A stretch of DNA of 24,834 bases from CAYGKP01 sp964350605 (GCA_964350605.1 CAYGKP010000008.1:1-24834); one strand, 5' to 3'. Counted from the first letter of the stretch, positions 1 to 8,317 are shown. Numbers and translations: made by a program. The notes: generated from the letters alone by a model not told the origin.

Positions 1-1231
1 TTTTGACCTTTTTGGGCTGTATCTGCTCTCGCTGGTGCTCAGCGACCTGATCCGCATTTTGCCCGGCCTGGCCTTAGCTGCCTTTGTGCTGAATGCAGCC
101 ATCACGCCCGGCAGCGCCTACCGAAACCTAACGCAGCGAATCTGGTGGTGGCTACCGCTGATCTTCCTGCTTCACTTGGCTCACTGGCCCCTGACCGATC
201 CTGGCAACGAAGGTGCGTTCCAGGCCCTGGTCGTCTTGAAGTTGCCGTTTCTGCTGCTGCCCCTTGCGGTTGCGCTCTTGCCACCTCTGCCATTTGAGCG
301 GTTGCGTGCGTTGCTCTTCGGGTTCATCGCGATCATGACGCTGCTCTCCCTCGGGGCGCTGGTCAACTACGCGCTTAATTTTAAGGAGATTAACGCGCTC
401 TACGTCCATTCGAAGATCATGCCCCTGCCGATGAACCATGTGCGGTTCAGCCTGCTGGTGGGCTTCGCGACCGTCGTACTCTACTGGCTGACCCTGCGTG
501 GGCATCTGCCCTTCCCAAAGTGGAAACGCTCCCTTTCCTGGGCCCTTCTGATTTTCCTTGTGGCCTACCTACACATTCTTTCGGTGCGCAGTGGGCTGCT
601 TTGCCTCTATGCCTTCGCGGGGCTGGAAGGGATTCGCCTCGCCCTTGAACCCAAGTTCCGAAAATGGGGCCTGATCGGCCTAGCCGCGATGGTTGCGCTG
701 CCCCTACTGGGTTACCTGGCCGTACCGACTTTCCACCGTAAGGTGAACAACACCCTGCGCGATCTCTCGAAGGTGGACAACCCCGCCGAGGCCAACCGCT
801 TCTCGATGGTCGGGCGCGTGGTCAGCTACCAAATCGCCTGGGGCCTAGTGGAACGCCAGCCTGTTCTGGGCACGGGCATCGGCAACCTGTGGGCCGACAC
901 GAAAGCCGAATACGAACGCCGCTACCCGGTCATCATCCCTCAGCAACAGAAATACGCCCATAACCAATACCTGCACTACCTAGCGGGCTTTGGCATCATA
1001 GGCCTCGCGGTCTTCTTGGTTGGCTTCTACGCCCCCCTCTTCAGCAAGCGCACCCACGGCCCGGGCCGCCACCTACTGCAAGTCCACTATTTGATGCTGA
1101 CCCTCTCCTTCCTGGTCGAAATGACCCTCGACACCCAACTGGGCCAAACCTACGCCCTGGGCTTCCTCTGCCTGTTTCTCTGGGCTGGTGTGACGAAACC
1201 GCAACCGGGATCAGGGGCAGAAACGGCCTAA
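1..1231 (+). CDS. O-antigen ligase / polymerase family membrane protein (5' truncated by window)
   Basis: The frame is open from base 2 to a TAA at 1229-1231, so the true start lies upstream and at least 409 residues are present. Translation gives a very hydrophobic protein with many transmembrane segments and one larger polar loop near residues 245-325. That loop carries a conserved arginine-rich stretch (NRFSMVGRVVSY), then QPVLGTGIGNLW, and then the HNQYLHYLAGFG motif just before the last membrane segments. This is the arrangement of the Wzy_C / O-antigen ligase family, which joins or polymerises lipid-linked glycans on the periplasmic face of the inner membrane. Ligase, polymerase and glycoprotein oligosaccharyltransferase cannot be told apart from sequence alone. 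The gene converges on the MFS gene, with 66 bp between them and no clear terminator. The nucleotide-sugar operon about 11 kb away could supply its pathway. Confidence 0.75.
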   Translation, partial: FDLFGLYLLSLVLSDLIRILPGLALAAFVLNAAITPGSAYRNLTQRIWWWLPLIFLLHLAHWPLTDPGNEGAFQALVVLKLPFLLLPLAVALLPPLPFERLRALLFGFIAIMTLLSLGALVNYALNFKEINALYVHSKIMPLPMNHVRFSLLVGFATVVLYWLTLRGHLPFPKWKRSLSWALLIFLVAYLHILSVRSGLLCLYAFAGLEGIRLALEPKFRKWGLIGLAAMVALPLLGYLAVPTFHRKVNNTLRDLSKVDNPAEANRFSMVGRVVSYQIAWGLVERQPVLGTGIGNLWADTKAEYERRYPVIIPQQQKYAHNQYLHYLAGFGIIGLAVFLVGFYAPLFSKRTHGPGRHLLQVHYLMLTLSFLVEMTLDTQLGQTYALGFLCLFLWAGVTKPQPGSGAETA

Positions 1232-1297
1232 AAACTACTTGATGACTCAGTTGTGGAGCCCGTCAGGGGCGAGCAAGGGCGGTGGTACGGGCCCCCA

Positions 1298-2623
1298 CTA
1301 CAACGCTTTCCGGTAAATCGGAATGAGCAACAGGAGCATCAGCAGGGCAAAGCCAGCCAATGCCCAGTAGGCGTAGACCACGTTGTTACCCACAAAGAAG
1401 AAAGGCTCGGGGGTGAAGGCATCCGAGAAAATCAGAACGAAGAAGCCCGTCAACAAGGTCTGCGGAATGGTCAAGATGCTGTTGACCCGGCCGATGAATT
1501 CATTAGGTACTTTATTGAACAGGTAGAGGATCCGGTAAATCCGCCCACCGGCGTTCGAGAAGCCGATCATCAAACAGACCACAAAGAAGATCGAGACGTC
1601 GTCAGAGACGGCCGCCAGGCCAAGCATCAAGGCGGTGATGGCAATGAAGATGGCCGTAGCCGCGGGAATCGATACGTCGCGGAACAGCCAGCGAAGAATC
1701 AACGCACAAAACAAGGCCCCGATGCCGTGGAAGAACTCCGAGAGGAAGGCCACGAATTCGTCGGCATGAAGTTGGTTGGAAACGTAGAGGGGAACAGTCG
1801 TCCAGATCAGGGCGGTGAAGATGATGAAGTTCGTCGAGCCAATCAGGCCGAAGGACAGAACCACACGATTGCGACGCAGGTACTTCCAACCGATTTGCAG
1901 GCTGCCCATGACCGATTGCGATTCGGGGTCGATCGTCTGGTTGGGACCCACGGCAGTGGATCGCTTGCCTCTGTAGCGAATGAACAGGATGATGATGAAC
2001 GAAACGATGTAGGTCGCCCCATCCAGCGCGAATAGTTCGTGCAACTGCCATCGGTCGATGCTTACCGATGGCAACATCTGTCCCAGCATGTCGGCTTCCC
2101 CGGCAGTGCCTGTATTGACCCCCTTGGCCAGAATTCCGCCCACAAAGGCCGCCGCCATCGAGGTGATCTGACCGAAAATCTCCACGTAGCGGGTCCACTT
2201 GCTGTATTGATTGACCTCGGTGATCTCCTGAATGAAGGCGTAGAGGTTCGGGAAGTGGATGAAGTGCGAGAACAGCGTTGTCGCAAAGACCAGAATCGGC
2301 AGGATCGGCGGCATGGCCTGGTCCTCAATCCAGGCGTTCTCAATGGCGAAGCCCAAAGCCGCCACCGAAAGCACAATGAGCCCTGCGAAGAAATTCGTAC
2401 CTAGAAATACGTCCTTGCGCCGAAAGCCATCAACCAGCACCCCCGCATAGAGGCGCCAAAACAAGCCGAGGAACCATACGATCACAAAGCTCTGGAACCA
2501 CATCTCCCCATCACCCAGTTCATAGATGAAGTAGACGGGAATGGCAATGGTGGTAATGCCTTGGGCGATCCCCGAGATTAGGTTGGCAAGAAAAATAAGG
2601 ACCAGCGCCCGGCGATTACCCAC
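1298..2623 (-). CDS. MFS transporter
   Basis: This 441-residue polytopic membrane protein belongs to the major facilitator superfamily. The first helix is followed by GITTIAIPVYFI. A motif-A-like loop after helix 2 reads GVLVDGFRRKD (GxxxDxxxRK), and about 10-12 hydrophobic segments are spread over the whole length with a polar central loop near residues 220-240. Substrate is not predictable; efflux or small-molecule export is the usual role. The chosen start is a GTG at 2621-2623, because no in-frame ATG lies upstream and the first helix begins directly after it. No Shine-Dalgarno is visible. The start lies only 17 bp from the divergent recX start, so its promoter must lie inside recX. The gene stands alone on its strand, convergent with the O-antigen ligase-like gene. 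Confidence 0.8.
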   Translation of the reverse strand: MGNRRALVLIFLANLISGIAQGITTIAIPVYFIYELGDGEMWFQSFVIVWFLGLFWRLYAGVLVDGFRRKDVFLGTNFFAGLIVLSVAALGFAIENAWIEDQAMPPILPILVFATTLFSHFIHFPNLYAFIQEITEVNQYSKWTRYVEIFGQITSMAAAFVGGILAKGVNTGTAGEADMLGQMLPSVSIDRWQLHELFALDGATYIVSFIIILFIRYRGKRSTAVGPNQTIDPESQSVMGSLQIGWKYLRRNRVVLSFGLIGSTNFIIFTALIWTTVPLYVSNQLHADEFVAFLSEFFHGIGALFCALILRWLFRDVSIPAATAIFIAITALMLGLAAVSDDVSIFFVVCLMIGFSNAGGRIYRILYLFNKVPNEFIGRVNSILTIPQTLLTGFFVLIFSDAFTPEPFFFVGNNVVYAYWALAGFALLMLLLLIPIYRKAL

Positions 2624-2640
2624 GTGCGAATAATAAAGGA

Positions 2641-3168
2641 ATGCGTAAAAGAAGTGACAAGATAGGAGACTGGGGCCAAGTTCCCACCGCGCCGCTCAGC
2701 CAGAAGCAAGCCTTCGAGAAAGCCGCCGCCTACTGTGCCACGCAGGAACGCAGTGTACATCAAGTTGTGAAAAAGTTATACGGATGGGAGCAATCAGAAG
2801 ATTCAGTAACGGCCATAATTTCTCAATTGGAGGCCGAAAGCTATTTAAATACAGAACGATTCGCCCTGTCCTATGCCAGGGGGAAATTTCATCAAAACCG
2901 CTGGGGTCGTCTTCGAATTCTGCAAGGACTCAAAGCCCACGAGATTCCCGAATCGCTCATCGATCAGGCCTTGAAGTCGCTCGAGTCTGAGTACGATGCG
3001 CAAGTGTTCTCCCTGGGAAAGTCCAAGTGGAGCCGCTTGACCGACACGGACCTGTTGGCCCGAAAAGCCAAAACCTATCGCTACCTACTCAGCAAAGGGT
3101 ATGCCCCTAGCGAGATCTATCCCGTTCTCAACCAATTGGCTGAAGCTAAGGGACTTCCCGGCGACTAG
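2641..3168 (+). CDS. recX: regulatory protein RecX
   Basis: The 175-residue product matches the RecX family, small all-helical proteins that bind RecA filaments and modulate recombination and the SOS response. Visible family features are KAAAYCATQERSVHQV near the N-terminus (three-helix repeat 1), ESYLNTERFALSYARGKFHQNRWG in the middle, split here as the LNxERFAxxxxxGKF core, and KAKTYRYLLSKGYAPSEI at the C-terminus. Length is normal for the family. ATG 2641 follows the purine stretch AAAGGA with no spacing, so it is not a proper ribosome site. The gene is divergent from the MFS gene. It ends in a TAG whose CTAG is shared with the stop of the convergent lysC gene. recA is not in the window. 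Confidence 0.88.
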   Translation: MRKRSDKIGDWGQVPTAPLSQKQAFEKAAAYCATQERSVHQVVKKLYGWEQSEDSVTAIISQLEAESYLNTERFALSYARGKFHQNRWGRLRILQGLKAHEIPESLIDQALKSLESEYDAQVFSLGKSKWSRLTDTDLLARKAKTYRYLLSKGYAPSEIYPVLNQLAEAKGLPGD

Positions 3169-4502
3169 CCGAGCTTGAAAATGCCCTGATTGAGGGCTTT
3201 CAAGGTGTCGTTCTTGGCCGCCGCTGGTACGAGCAACGAAACGTTGTTGCGCGAGCCCCCGAACGAGACCATCCGCAAGGGAAGGTCGCCCAAGGCTTCG
3301 AACACTTCATGCATTACGCCTTTTCGCTCGCAAATGTTCGAGCCTACGATGCAAATGATGGCCATTTCCTTATCCACCTCGACAAAACCGAACTTCTCAA
3401 GCTCGGTTACGATGGCCTCCAGGTGGGTTACATCGTCAATGGTTAGCGACACAGCGACCTCCGAGGTCGTGATCATATCGATCGACGTTTTGTGCTTCTC
3501 AAACACCTCGAACACCTTGCGCAGAAAGCCATAGGCGAGCAACATCCGCCCCGATTTGATCTTGATGGCCGTGATGCCATCCTTGGCCGCCACGGCCTTG
3601 AACTTGCCTTCTTCCGTGTTTTCGGCGATCAGCGTGCCGCCCGCCGCGGGGTCCATGGTGTTTTTGAGCCGAACGGGAATGCCCCGATCCTTCGCTGGGC
3701 GAATGGTGAAGGGGTGCAAAATTTTCGCACCGAAATAAGCCAACTCGGCCGCCTCATCGAACGAGAGCTCGGCAATCGGGCGGGTTTCCTTCACGATGCG
3801 TGGGTCGTTGTTGTGCATGCCGTCGATGTCAGTCCAGATTTGGACTTCCTCAGCCCGAAGGGCAGCCCCCACGAGCGAGGCAGTATAGTCCGACCCACCC
3901 CGCTTGAGGTTGTCGATCTCCACGCGCTCATTGAGGCAGATGTAGCCCTGTGTGACGAATAGATCCACGCTCGGATGCTGAGCGATCAAACCCGAAAGGC
4001 GTTCCTCGATGTAAGGCAGGTCTGGCTCGTCGTATTCGTCGATGCGCATGAAGGCCAAGGCCGACAACAACACCGAATTGCGCCCCAACTCGTGCAAATA
4101 GGCCTGGAACAAATGGGTGGAAAGCAGCTCGCCTTGGGCCAACAACTCGCGCTCCTCGCGACCGGTGAACGCACCGCCGGCCACGCGGGTGATGGTCTCG
4201 AAATGATGATCGATGATCTGGGCACCCTTGGCTTTGGCCTCGGTCGACTTAAGCAGGCCCTGAACGAACGCGTCGTACTGCGCGCGCAACTCGGCGATTT
4301 GCTTCTTGGCTTGGTCGCGCTTGAGTTTGTGCAGCGATTGACCGATGGCCACAAGGGCGTTGGTCGTCCCTGAAACGGCCGAGAGGACCACCAGCCGCTT
4401 GCCTCCCTCCCGTTCGACCAACTCAGCGACTTGGTGCATGCGATCGGGCGCACCCACTGAGGTGCCTCCAAATTTGAGAATGGTAAACGACGATGGACTC
4501 AT
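3165..4502 (-). CDS. lysC: aspartate kinase (monofunctional)
   Basis: Aspartate kinase phosphorylates L-aspartate and is the first step towards lysine/diaminopimelate, threonine and methionine. The 445-residue protein shows the N-terminal KFGGTSVG motif (residues 10-17), the substrate/nucleotide motif RGGSDYTA (201-208), WTDIDGMHNNDPR (223-235), FGAKILHP (257-264), and two C-terminal ACT domains (about 310-445, with DMITTSEVAVSL) expected to bind an amino-acid effector. No homoserine dehydrogenase domain is fused. I place the start at ATG 4500-4502, because the family begins a few residues before KFGGTS. A longer frame from 4538 would overlap ribH by 22 bp. It is the last gene of the leftward pdhA-TPR-ribH-lysC run (14 bp after ribH). 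Its stop overlaps the recX stop. Confidence 0.93.
   Translation of the reverse strand: MSPSSFTILKFGGTSVGAPDRMHQVAELVEREGGKRLVVLSAVSGTTNALVAIGQSLHKLKRDQAKKQIAELRAQYDAFVQGLLKSTEAKAKGAQIIDHHFETITRVAGGAFTGREERELLAQGELLSTHLFQAYLHELGRNSVLLSALAFMRIDEYDEPDLPYIEERLSGLIAQHPSVDLFVTQGYICLNERVEIDNLKRGGSDYTASLVGAALRAEEVQIWTDIDGMHNNDPRIVKETRPIAELSFDEAAELAYFGAKILHPFTIRPAKDRGIPVRLKNTMDPAAGGTLIAENTEEGKFKAVAAKDGITAIKIKSGRMLLAYGFLRKVFEVFEKHKTSIDMITTSEVAVSLTIDDVTHLEAIVTELEKFGFVEVDKEMAIICIVGSNICERKGVMHEVFEALGDLPLRMVSFGGSRNNVSLLVPAAAKNDTLKALNQGIFKLG
3174..3204 (+). terminator. hairpin just past recX stop, inside lysC 3' end
   Basis: CTTGAAA (3174-3180) pairs with TTTCAAG (3198-3204), and GCCCT (3183-3187) pairs with AGGGC (3193-3197). 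Together they make a 12-bp stem with a 2-nt bulge and a 5-nt loop. It begins 5 nt after the recX stop and lies wholly within the lysC reading frame. There is no U-run after it, so termination of recX is only a possibility. Confidence 0.35.
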
Positions 4503-4516
4503 GGTCAGCTCTGTCT

Positions 4517-5026
4517 TTAGGTGTTGTGCCCGGGCCAATCGGCCAACTTGGCTTGTTCTTCCAGGAGGGCGGCCACCGTCAAAGCAGCTTCCTCCCCTTT
4601 GTTTCCCTCCGCGCCACCTGCGCGGGCAAAGGCTTGTTCTTCATTTGCCGTGGTCAGCACCCCGAAGGCCACTGGCTTGCGTGTCTGCAGGCCCACTTGG
4701 GTGAGGCCCTGGGCCACGGCCCCAGCGATGAAATCAAAGTGCTTAGTTTCCCCCTCGATCAAACAACCCAGGGCAATCACCGCATCGATGTCAGAGCGAT
4801 CAGCCAGCCATTGGGCTGCCAGCGGCAATTCAAAACTGCCGGGTACGGGCACCGTCAGGATGTCTTCCTTGGCGACTTTCAAGTCGCGTAGTGACTGCAC
4901 TGCGCCTTCGTACAATGGCTCGGTGATGTGGGGATTCCACTGGGCCACAGCAATGCCAATGCGTTTCCCCGAGAGGGTCGCAGGCGTGGCACCACGGGCG
5001 AATGGACTGTTATGAACGCTGGCCAA
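4517..5026 (-). CDS. ribH: 6,7-dimethyl-8-ribityllumazine synthase
   Basis: RibH condenses 5-amino-6-ribitylamino-uracil with 3,4-dihydroxy-2-butanone 4-phosphate, the penultimate step of riboflavin synthesis. The 169-residue protein has QWNPHITEPLYEG (29-41), PVPGSFELPLA (60-70), the GCLIEGETKHFDF segment with the catalytic His96, FGVLTT (121-126) and GNKGEEAA near the C-terminus. All are family landmarks of the icosahedral or pentameric lumazine synthase fold. The only sensible start is a TTG at 5024-5026, 14 bp after the TPR gene stop and preceded by GGCAGA. No in-frame ATG or GTG gives a full-length N-terminus. It is third in the pdhA-TPR-ribH-lysC run. No FMN riboswitch is present in the short leader. 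Confidence 0.93.
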   Translation of the reverse strand: MASVHNSPFARGATPATLSGKRIGIAVAQWNPHITEPLYEGAVQSLRDLKVAKEDILTVPVPGSFELPLAAQWLADRSDIDAVIALGCLIEGETKHFDFIAGAVAQGLTQVGLQTRKPVAFGVLTTANEEQAFARAGGAEGNKGEEAALTVAALLEEQAKLADWPGHNT

Positions 5027-5040
5027 TCTGCCGCGAAAAA

Positions 5041-5745
5041 CTAGGCACCCAACAGGGCGAGGTACTTGCGGGCCTTTTGGGCTTCCTGCGTGGTGGGGAA
5101 CTCGTCAATCAGGCGTTGGTAGGCACCTTTCGCCCCCTCACCGTTCCCGTCGGCTTCCTGAACCAAAGCCAGCTGAAGCAAATAGCGCGGGGTCAGGTAT
5201 TTGTTGGGGTCGTAATCCGCCGCTTTTGTGTAGTGCTCAGCCGCCGCAGTGTAGTCCTTGAGCTCGCTGGCCGCATCGCCCATTAGGCAATAGGTCCAGC
5301 CTTGCAGGGCTGCGTCGTCGCTTTCAAACTGACCGAACTGGGCAATCGCCTCGTCAAACTCGCCTTGCTTAAGGGCGATCGCGCCCAAGTAATAGCGCGA
5401 GAGGTTTCCGGCTTTGGTGCCTTCGTACCGATCGGCAATTTCCTCGAAACCGATCACGCTGATCCCATCACCGTACCTGGCCAGGTCGAGCGAATCCTTC
5501 GAGAAGAAATACTGCGCGGGGTAGATGTCGATCTGCGCCTGCTGGCTTTCTTCCTGTTTCTGAGTGGTCCACCACCAGATGGCCAGGCCACCACCGACGA
5601 TCAGCAGCAAGCCACCGAAAATCCAGTTACGGTTCTTTTTGACAAAGTTGTCGATGCGCGCCACCGTGGGGTCGACGGGCGCGTGGCGTTGCACTTCAGG
5701 TTCCTCGGCCGAGTCGGGCGCGGGGATGTTGGGTTGTTTGGCCAT
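5041..5745 (-). CDS. tetratricopeptide-repeat single-pass membrane protein
   Basis: The 234-residue protein has an acidic/proline-rich cytosolic N-terminus (1-28), the segment PTVARIDNFVKKNRNWIF, and a transmembrane helix at about 43-60. A periplasmic part follows with TPR-like helical repeats: YYLGAIALKQGEFDEAIAQF, YCLMGDAASELKDYTAAAEH and YLLQLALVQEADGNGEGAKG. This resembles the TPR_21/YfgM-like group, in which the TPR domain is an assembly platform for envelope proteins; here the partner is unknown. A TPR membrane gene directly upstream of ribH is, from memory, a recurring arrangement in Flavobacteriales. It starts with an ATG, 27 bp after pdhA. The function is inferred only from domain type. 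Confidence 0.85.
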   Translation of the reverse strand: MAKQPNIPAPDSAEEPEVQRHAPVDPTVARIDNFVKKNRNWIFGGLLLIVGGGLAIWWWTTQKQEESQQAQIDIYPAQYFFSKDSLDLARYGDGISVIGFEEIADRYEGTKAGNLSRYYLGAIALKQGEFDEAIAQFGQFESDDAALQGWTYCLMGDAASELKDYTAAAEHYTKAADYDPNKYLTPRYLLQLALVQEADGNGEGAKGAYQRLIDEFPTTQEAQKARKYLALLGA

Positions 5746-5772
5746 GTTGGCTTGTACGGAAAGAAAGGGGGA

Positions 5773-6813
5773 CTACTGCGGCGTGAAGGGGTAGTCGGGC
5801 TGAACGTAAACGTCCTTGTAAATCTCCGAGGGATCGGGGTAGGGCGAGTCCTCGGCGAACTTCACCGCTTCATCCACGATGCCTTTGATTTTCTTATCGA
5901 GGGCTTTGATGTCGTCCTCGCTCATGTATTTCTTCTCAAGAACTACCGCGCGGACACCTTCAATGGGATCCTGGGCTTTGTAGCTCTCGAGCTCTTCCTT
6001 GGTGCGGTACTTCGCAGGGTCGGACATCGAGTGTCCTTTGAAGCGGTGGGTACGAAACTCAAGCAGCGTCGGCCCGTCGCCTTTGCGGGCGCGTTCGGCA
6101 GCCCGCGAGACAGCGTCATGAACGGCCTCCACACTCATCGCATCGACAGGCTCGGAAGGCATCTCGTACGAGCAACCGAGTTTGTAGAGGTCGTGAACGT
6201 TCGAGGTGCGCTTCACCGAGGTACCCATGGCGTACTGGTTGTTCTCGATGGCGAAAATGACCGGCAGTTTCCAAGTCATCGCGATGTTCAGTGCCTCGTG
6301 AAATGCTCCCTGACGAACGGCACCGTCACCCATATAGGTGATGCAGACGTTGCCCGTCTTGTTGTATTTCTCGGCGAAGGCCATGCCAGCACCCAAGGGA
6401 ATCTGGCCGCCCACGATGCCGTGACCACCCGCGAAGCCTCGCTCCTTGTCAAAAATGTGCATTGAGCCGCCTTTGCCTTTCGAGCTACCCGTCGACTTGG
6501 CGAACAATTCGGCCATGATCTCATTGGGCGGGCTGCCCAAGGCCAACGGGATGCCGTGGTCGCGGTACGCAGTAATGTACTTGTCGCCTTCCTTCAGCGC
6601 GCTGACCGCACCCGACGAACAGGCTTCCTGTCCAATGTACAAGTGACAGAAGCCCTTGATTTTCTGCATGCCATACAACTGGCCGGCCTTCTCCTCGAAG
6701 CGGCGTTGGAGCAGCATGTTCTCCATCCAGAACAAATAGGTCTCCTTGGAGAACCCGCCTGGGGCGGCTACTTTCGATCCGCTCTTCTTGGTGTCTTCTT
6801 TTACGGTAGCCAT
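5773..6813 (-). CDS. pdhA: pyruvate dehydrogenase E1 component, alpha subunit
   Basis: This is the alpha subunit of the thiamine-diphosphate-dependent 2-oxo acid dehydrogenase E1, which decarboxylates pyruvate and loads the acetyl group on E2. The 346-residue length is typical. Landmarks are YRDHG (83-87), the ThDP/Mg motif beginning GDGAVRQG at 162 and ending in NN at 191-192, and the conserved loop RTHRFKGHSMSDP (254-266). The sequence fits pyruvate better than branched-chain substrates, but specificity is inferred. Neither E1 beta nor E2 is next to it; the next gene is the TPR protein. ATG 6811-6813 lies about 50 bp from a good promoter-like element at 6866-6873. It heads the leftward pdhA-TPR-ribH-lysC run and is divergent from recF, with 90 bp between starts. 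Confidence 0.92.
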   Translation of the reverse strand: MATVKEDTKKSGSKVAAPGGFSKETYLFWMENMLLQRRFEEKAGQLYGMQKIKGFCHLYIGQEACSSGAVSALKEGDKYITAYRDHGIPLALGSPPNEIMAELFAKSTGSSKGKGGSMHIFDKERGFAGGHGIVGGQIPLGAGMAFAEKYNKTGNVCITYMGDGAVRQGAFHEALNIAMTWKLPVIFAIENNQYAMGTSVKRTSNVHDLYKLGCSYEMPSEPVDAMSVEAVHDAVSRAAERARKGDGPTLLEFRTHRFKGHSMSDPAKYRTKEELESYKAQDPIEGVRAVVLEKKYMSEDDIKALDKKIKGIVDEAVKFAEDSPYPDPSEIYKDVYVQPDYPFTPQ

Positions 6814-6865
6814 CGGCGTGGTAGGCGTGATTTCTGCGCTTCGCTGTCGAATGCGCCAGGGGCGA

Positions 6866-6873
6866 CAAACTTA
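6866..6873 (-). promoter_or_regulatory. promoter -7 element for pdhA
   Basis: On the minus strand this reads TAAGTTTG, an exact match to the Bacteroidota -7 consensus TAnnTTTG. It lies 52 bp upstream of the pdhA ATG. No good -33 TTG is seen at the expected distance. It would serve the pdhA-TPR-ribH-lysC run. Confidence 0.5.
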
Positions 6874-6903
6874 ACCATTCCCGCCCGTTTTTCCAGACTC
6901 GTT

Positions 6904-8025
6904 ATGCGCCTTGAAGTCCTCGAGGTTTTCGACGTTCGCAACCACACACACCGTCGCCTGGAACTGGCGGGGGGACTGAACCTCATTGGCGGTCCCAACG
7001 GGTCGGGCAAAAGCACGCTGTTGGAGGCCGCCCACCTGTTGTGTTTGGGGCGCAGTCCGTTCTCTACCAACGATTCACAACTGATTCGGTTCGATCAACC
7101 GGGCCTAAAGATTACGGGCCAAGTCGCCCACGAATCCGCCATCGACCGCCTGGAGCTGCGCCTCTTCCCGCCCAAACGCAAGCAACTCGCCCGCAATAGC
7201 AGCCCCTACGAACGACTTTCGGACCACGTGGGTCGCTACCCGGTGGTGATGATTGCTCCCCAGGACGTGGAACTGATCGAAGGTCCGCGTGATGGTCGCC
7301 ATCGGTTTCTGGACCGCCTGCTCGGTCAATTGGAGCCCGGGTACGTGGACCGGTTGATCGCCTATCAAAAAACGCTTCAACAGCGAAACGCCATGCTCCG
7401 CCGCCGCGAAGAAGAGGGACCCATCGACCTAGACCTGCTGGACACCTACGACCAACAACTGGTGCGCCATGGCGGGCCGCTGGTCGAGACTCGCCAGAAG
7501 TGGTGCACCCAAATGCAGTCGTTGGTACAAGCGGCCTACGCCACCTTGGCGGGCGATGAGGAACCCGTGGACTTTCAGTACGTCAGCCAAGCACTCGATG
7601 TGCCGCTAGGCGAAGGGCTGGCCCAGGCCCGATCCCGCGACCTGCGGGCCTCACGTTCCACCTTCGGGCCCCACCGCGACGAATTGGAGATGACCCTGCG
7701 CGGCCAACCGATCCGCACCTATGGCTCGCAAGGGCAACGCAAATCCTACCTCATCGCCCTCAAACTGCTTTCCTATCGACTCCTGCGCGAAGCGTGCGGC
7801 ACTGCCCCGTTGCTCCTCTTCGACGACTACGCCGAACGACTGGACGCCGGGCGCATCGGGCGGTTTTTTGAATTGATTACTGAGGAAGGCGTCGAGCAGG
7901 TGATCTTGACGAATGCCTCGCTCAGCGACGAGGTACGCCTCGCATTTCCCAACCAAGGAATTCGCAACTTTACCCTACCGTCCGACCAGGTCGAGTTGCC
8001 TTATCACGATGAGCTACGTCCATAA
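6904..8025 (+). CDS. recF: DNA replication/repair protein RecF
   Basis: RecF is an SMC-like ATPase that helps load RecA at gaps during recombinational repair. From ATG 6904 the product has 373 residues, normal for the family. It shows Walker A GPNGSGKST (30-38), the RecF-specific STFGPHRDE segment, an ABC signature YGSQGQRKS (about 272-280) and Walker B LLLFDDYAERLD (about 302-313). Walker B ends in ERLD rather than the more usual SELD/DKLD. The frame stays open upstream to 6556, but that part is antisense to pdhA and lacks family similarity. It begins MRLEVLEVFDVRNH, the canonical RecF start. The 3' end overlaps the DUF721 gene by 17 bp, implying co-translation. dnaA and dnaN are not adjacent, unlike in many other phyla. 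Confidence 0.93.
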   Translation: MRLEVLEVFDVRNHTHRRLELAGGLNLIGGPNGSGKSTLLEAAHLLCLGRSPFSTNDSQLIRFDQPGLKITGQVAHESAIDRLELRLFPPKRKQLARNSSPYERLSDHVGRYPVVMIAPQDVELIEGPRDGRHRFLDRLLGQLEPGYVDRLIAYQKTLQQRNAMLRRREEEGPIDLDLLDTYDQQLVRHGGPLVETRQKWCTQMQSLVQAAYATLAGDEEPVDFQYVSQALDVPLGEGLAQARSRDLRASRSTFGPHRDELEMTLRGQPIRTYGSQGQRKSYLIALKLLSYRLLREACGTAPLLLFDDYAERLDAGRIGRFFELITEEGVEQVILTNASLSDEVRLAFPNQGIRNFTLPSDQVELPYHDELRP

Positions 8026-8317
8026 CAAACGCAACCGCGACGCCCTGCCCGTGGGCGAGGCCATCGAGCAGTTGATGAAGGTCTACCGCTTGCAGGGAGC
8101 GCACGACCGCACGTTGGTGCAAGCCCATTGGGAAGAATTGGTCGGCCCTGCTGTGGCCCGGCGCACCAAAAGCCTGCGTCAGGAAGGTAAAAAGCTCTTC
8201 GTCGAAATTGATTCGGCCCCGCTGCGCGAGGAAATGCGCCATGCGCGCGCCGCCTTGATCGAGCGGATTGCCCGCGACTTAGGCCCCGGCCTCATCGAGG
8301 AGATCCACCTCAAATAG
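8009..8317 (+). CDS. DUF721 / DciA-like protein
   Basis: The 102-residue protein belongs to the DUF721 family, which includes DciA, the loader of the replicative helicase DnaB in many bacteria. Family features seen are GEAIEQLMKVYRL near the N-terminus, VQAHWEELVGPAVARRT in the middle, and GKKLFVEIDSAPLREEMRHAR (a KH-like fold region) near the C-terminus. The chosen start is ATG 8009-8011, which begins MSYVHNKRNR and overlaps the recF stop by 17 bp. A frame opening at 7913 would run too far into recF. Coupling to recF suggests a DNA-replication or repair role; DciA function itself is an inference for this short protein. Transcription ends at the hairpin at 8340-8375. Confidence 0.85.
   Translation: MSYVHNKRNRDALPVGEAIEQLMKVYRLQGAHDRTLVQAHWEELVGPAVARRTKSLRQEGKKLFVEIDSAPLREEMRHARAALIERIARDLGPGLIEEIHLK

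Noticed and set aside
1232..1297. Terminator between the O-antigen ligase-like and MFS genes
   Set aside because: Only a 6-bp GCCCGT/ACGGGC pairing with a 23-nt loop and no T-run is present.
1253..2035. 260-codon + strand frame antisense to the MFS gene
   Set aside because: The translation is polar, rich in E/Q/R/D and without domain signs, as expected for the complement of membrane-protein codons.
5302..6465. Long open frame of 387 codons on the + strand
   Set aside because: It lies wholly antisense to the TPR gene and pdhA, whose products match known families; its translation shows no recognisable domain and arises from high GC codon bias.
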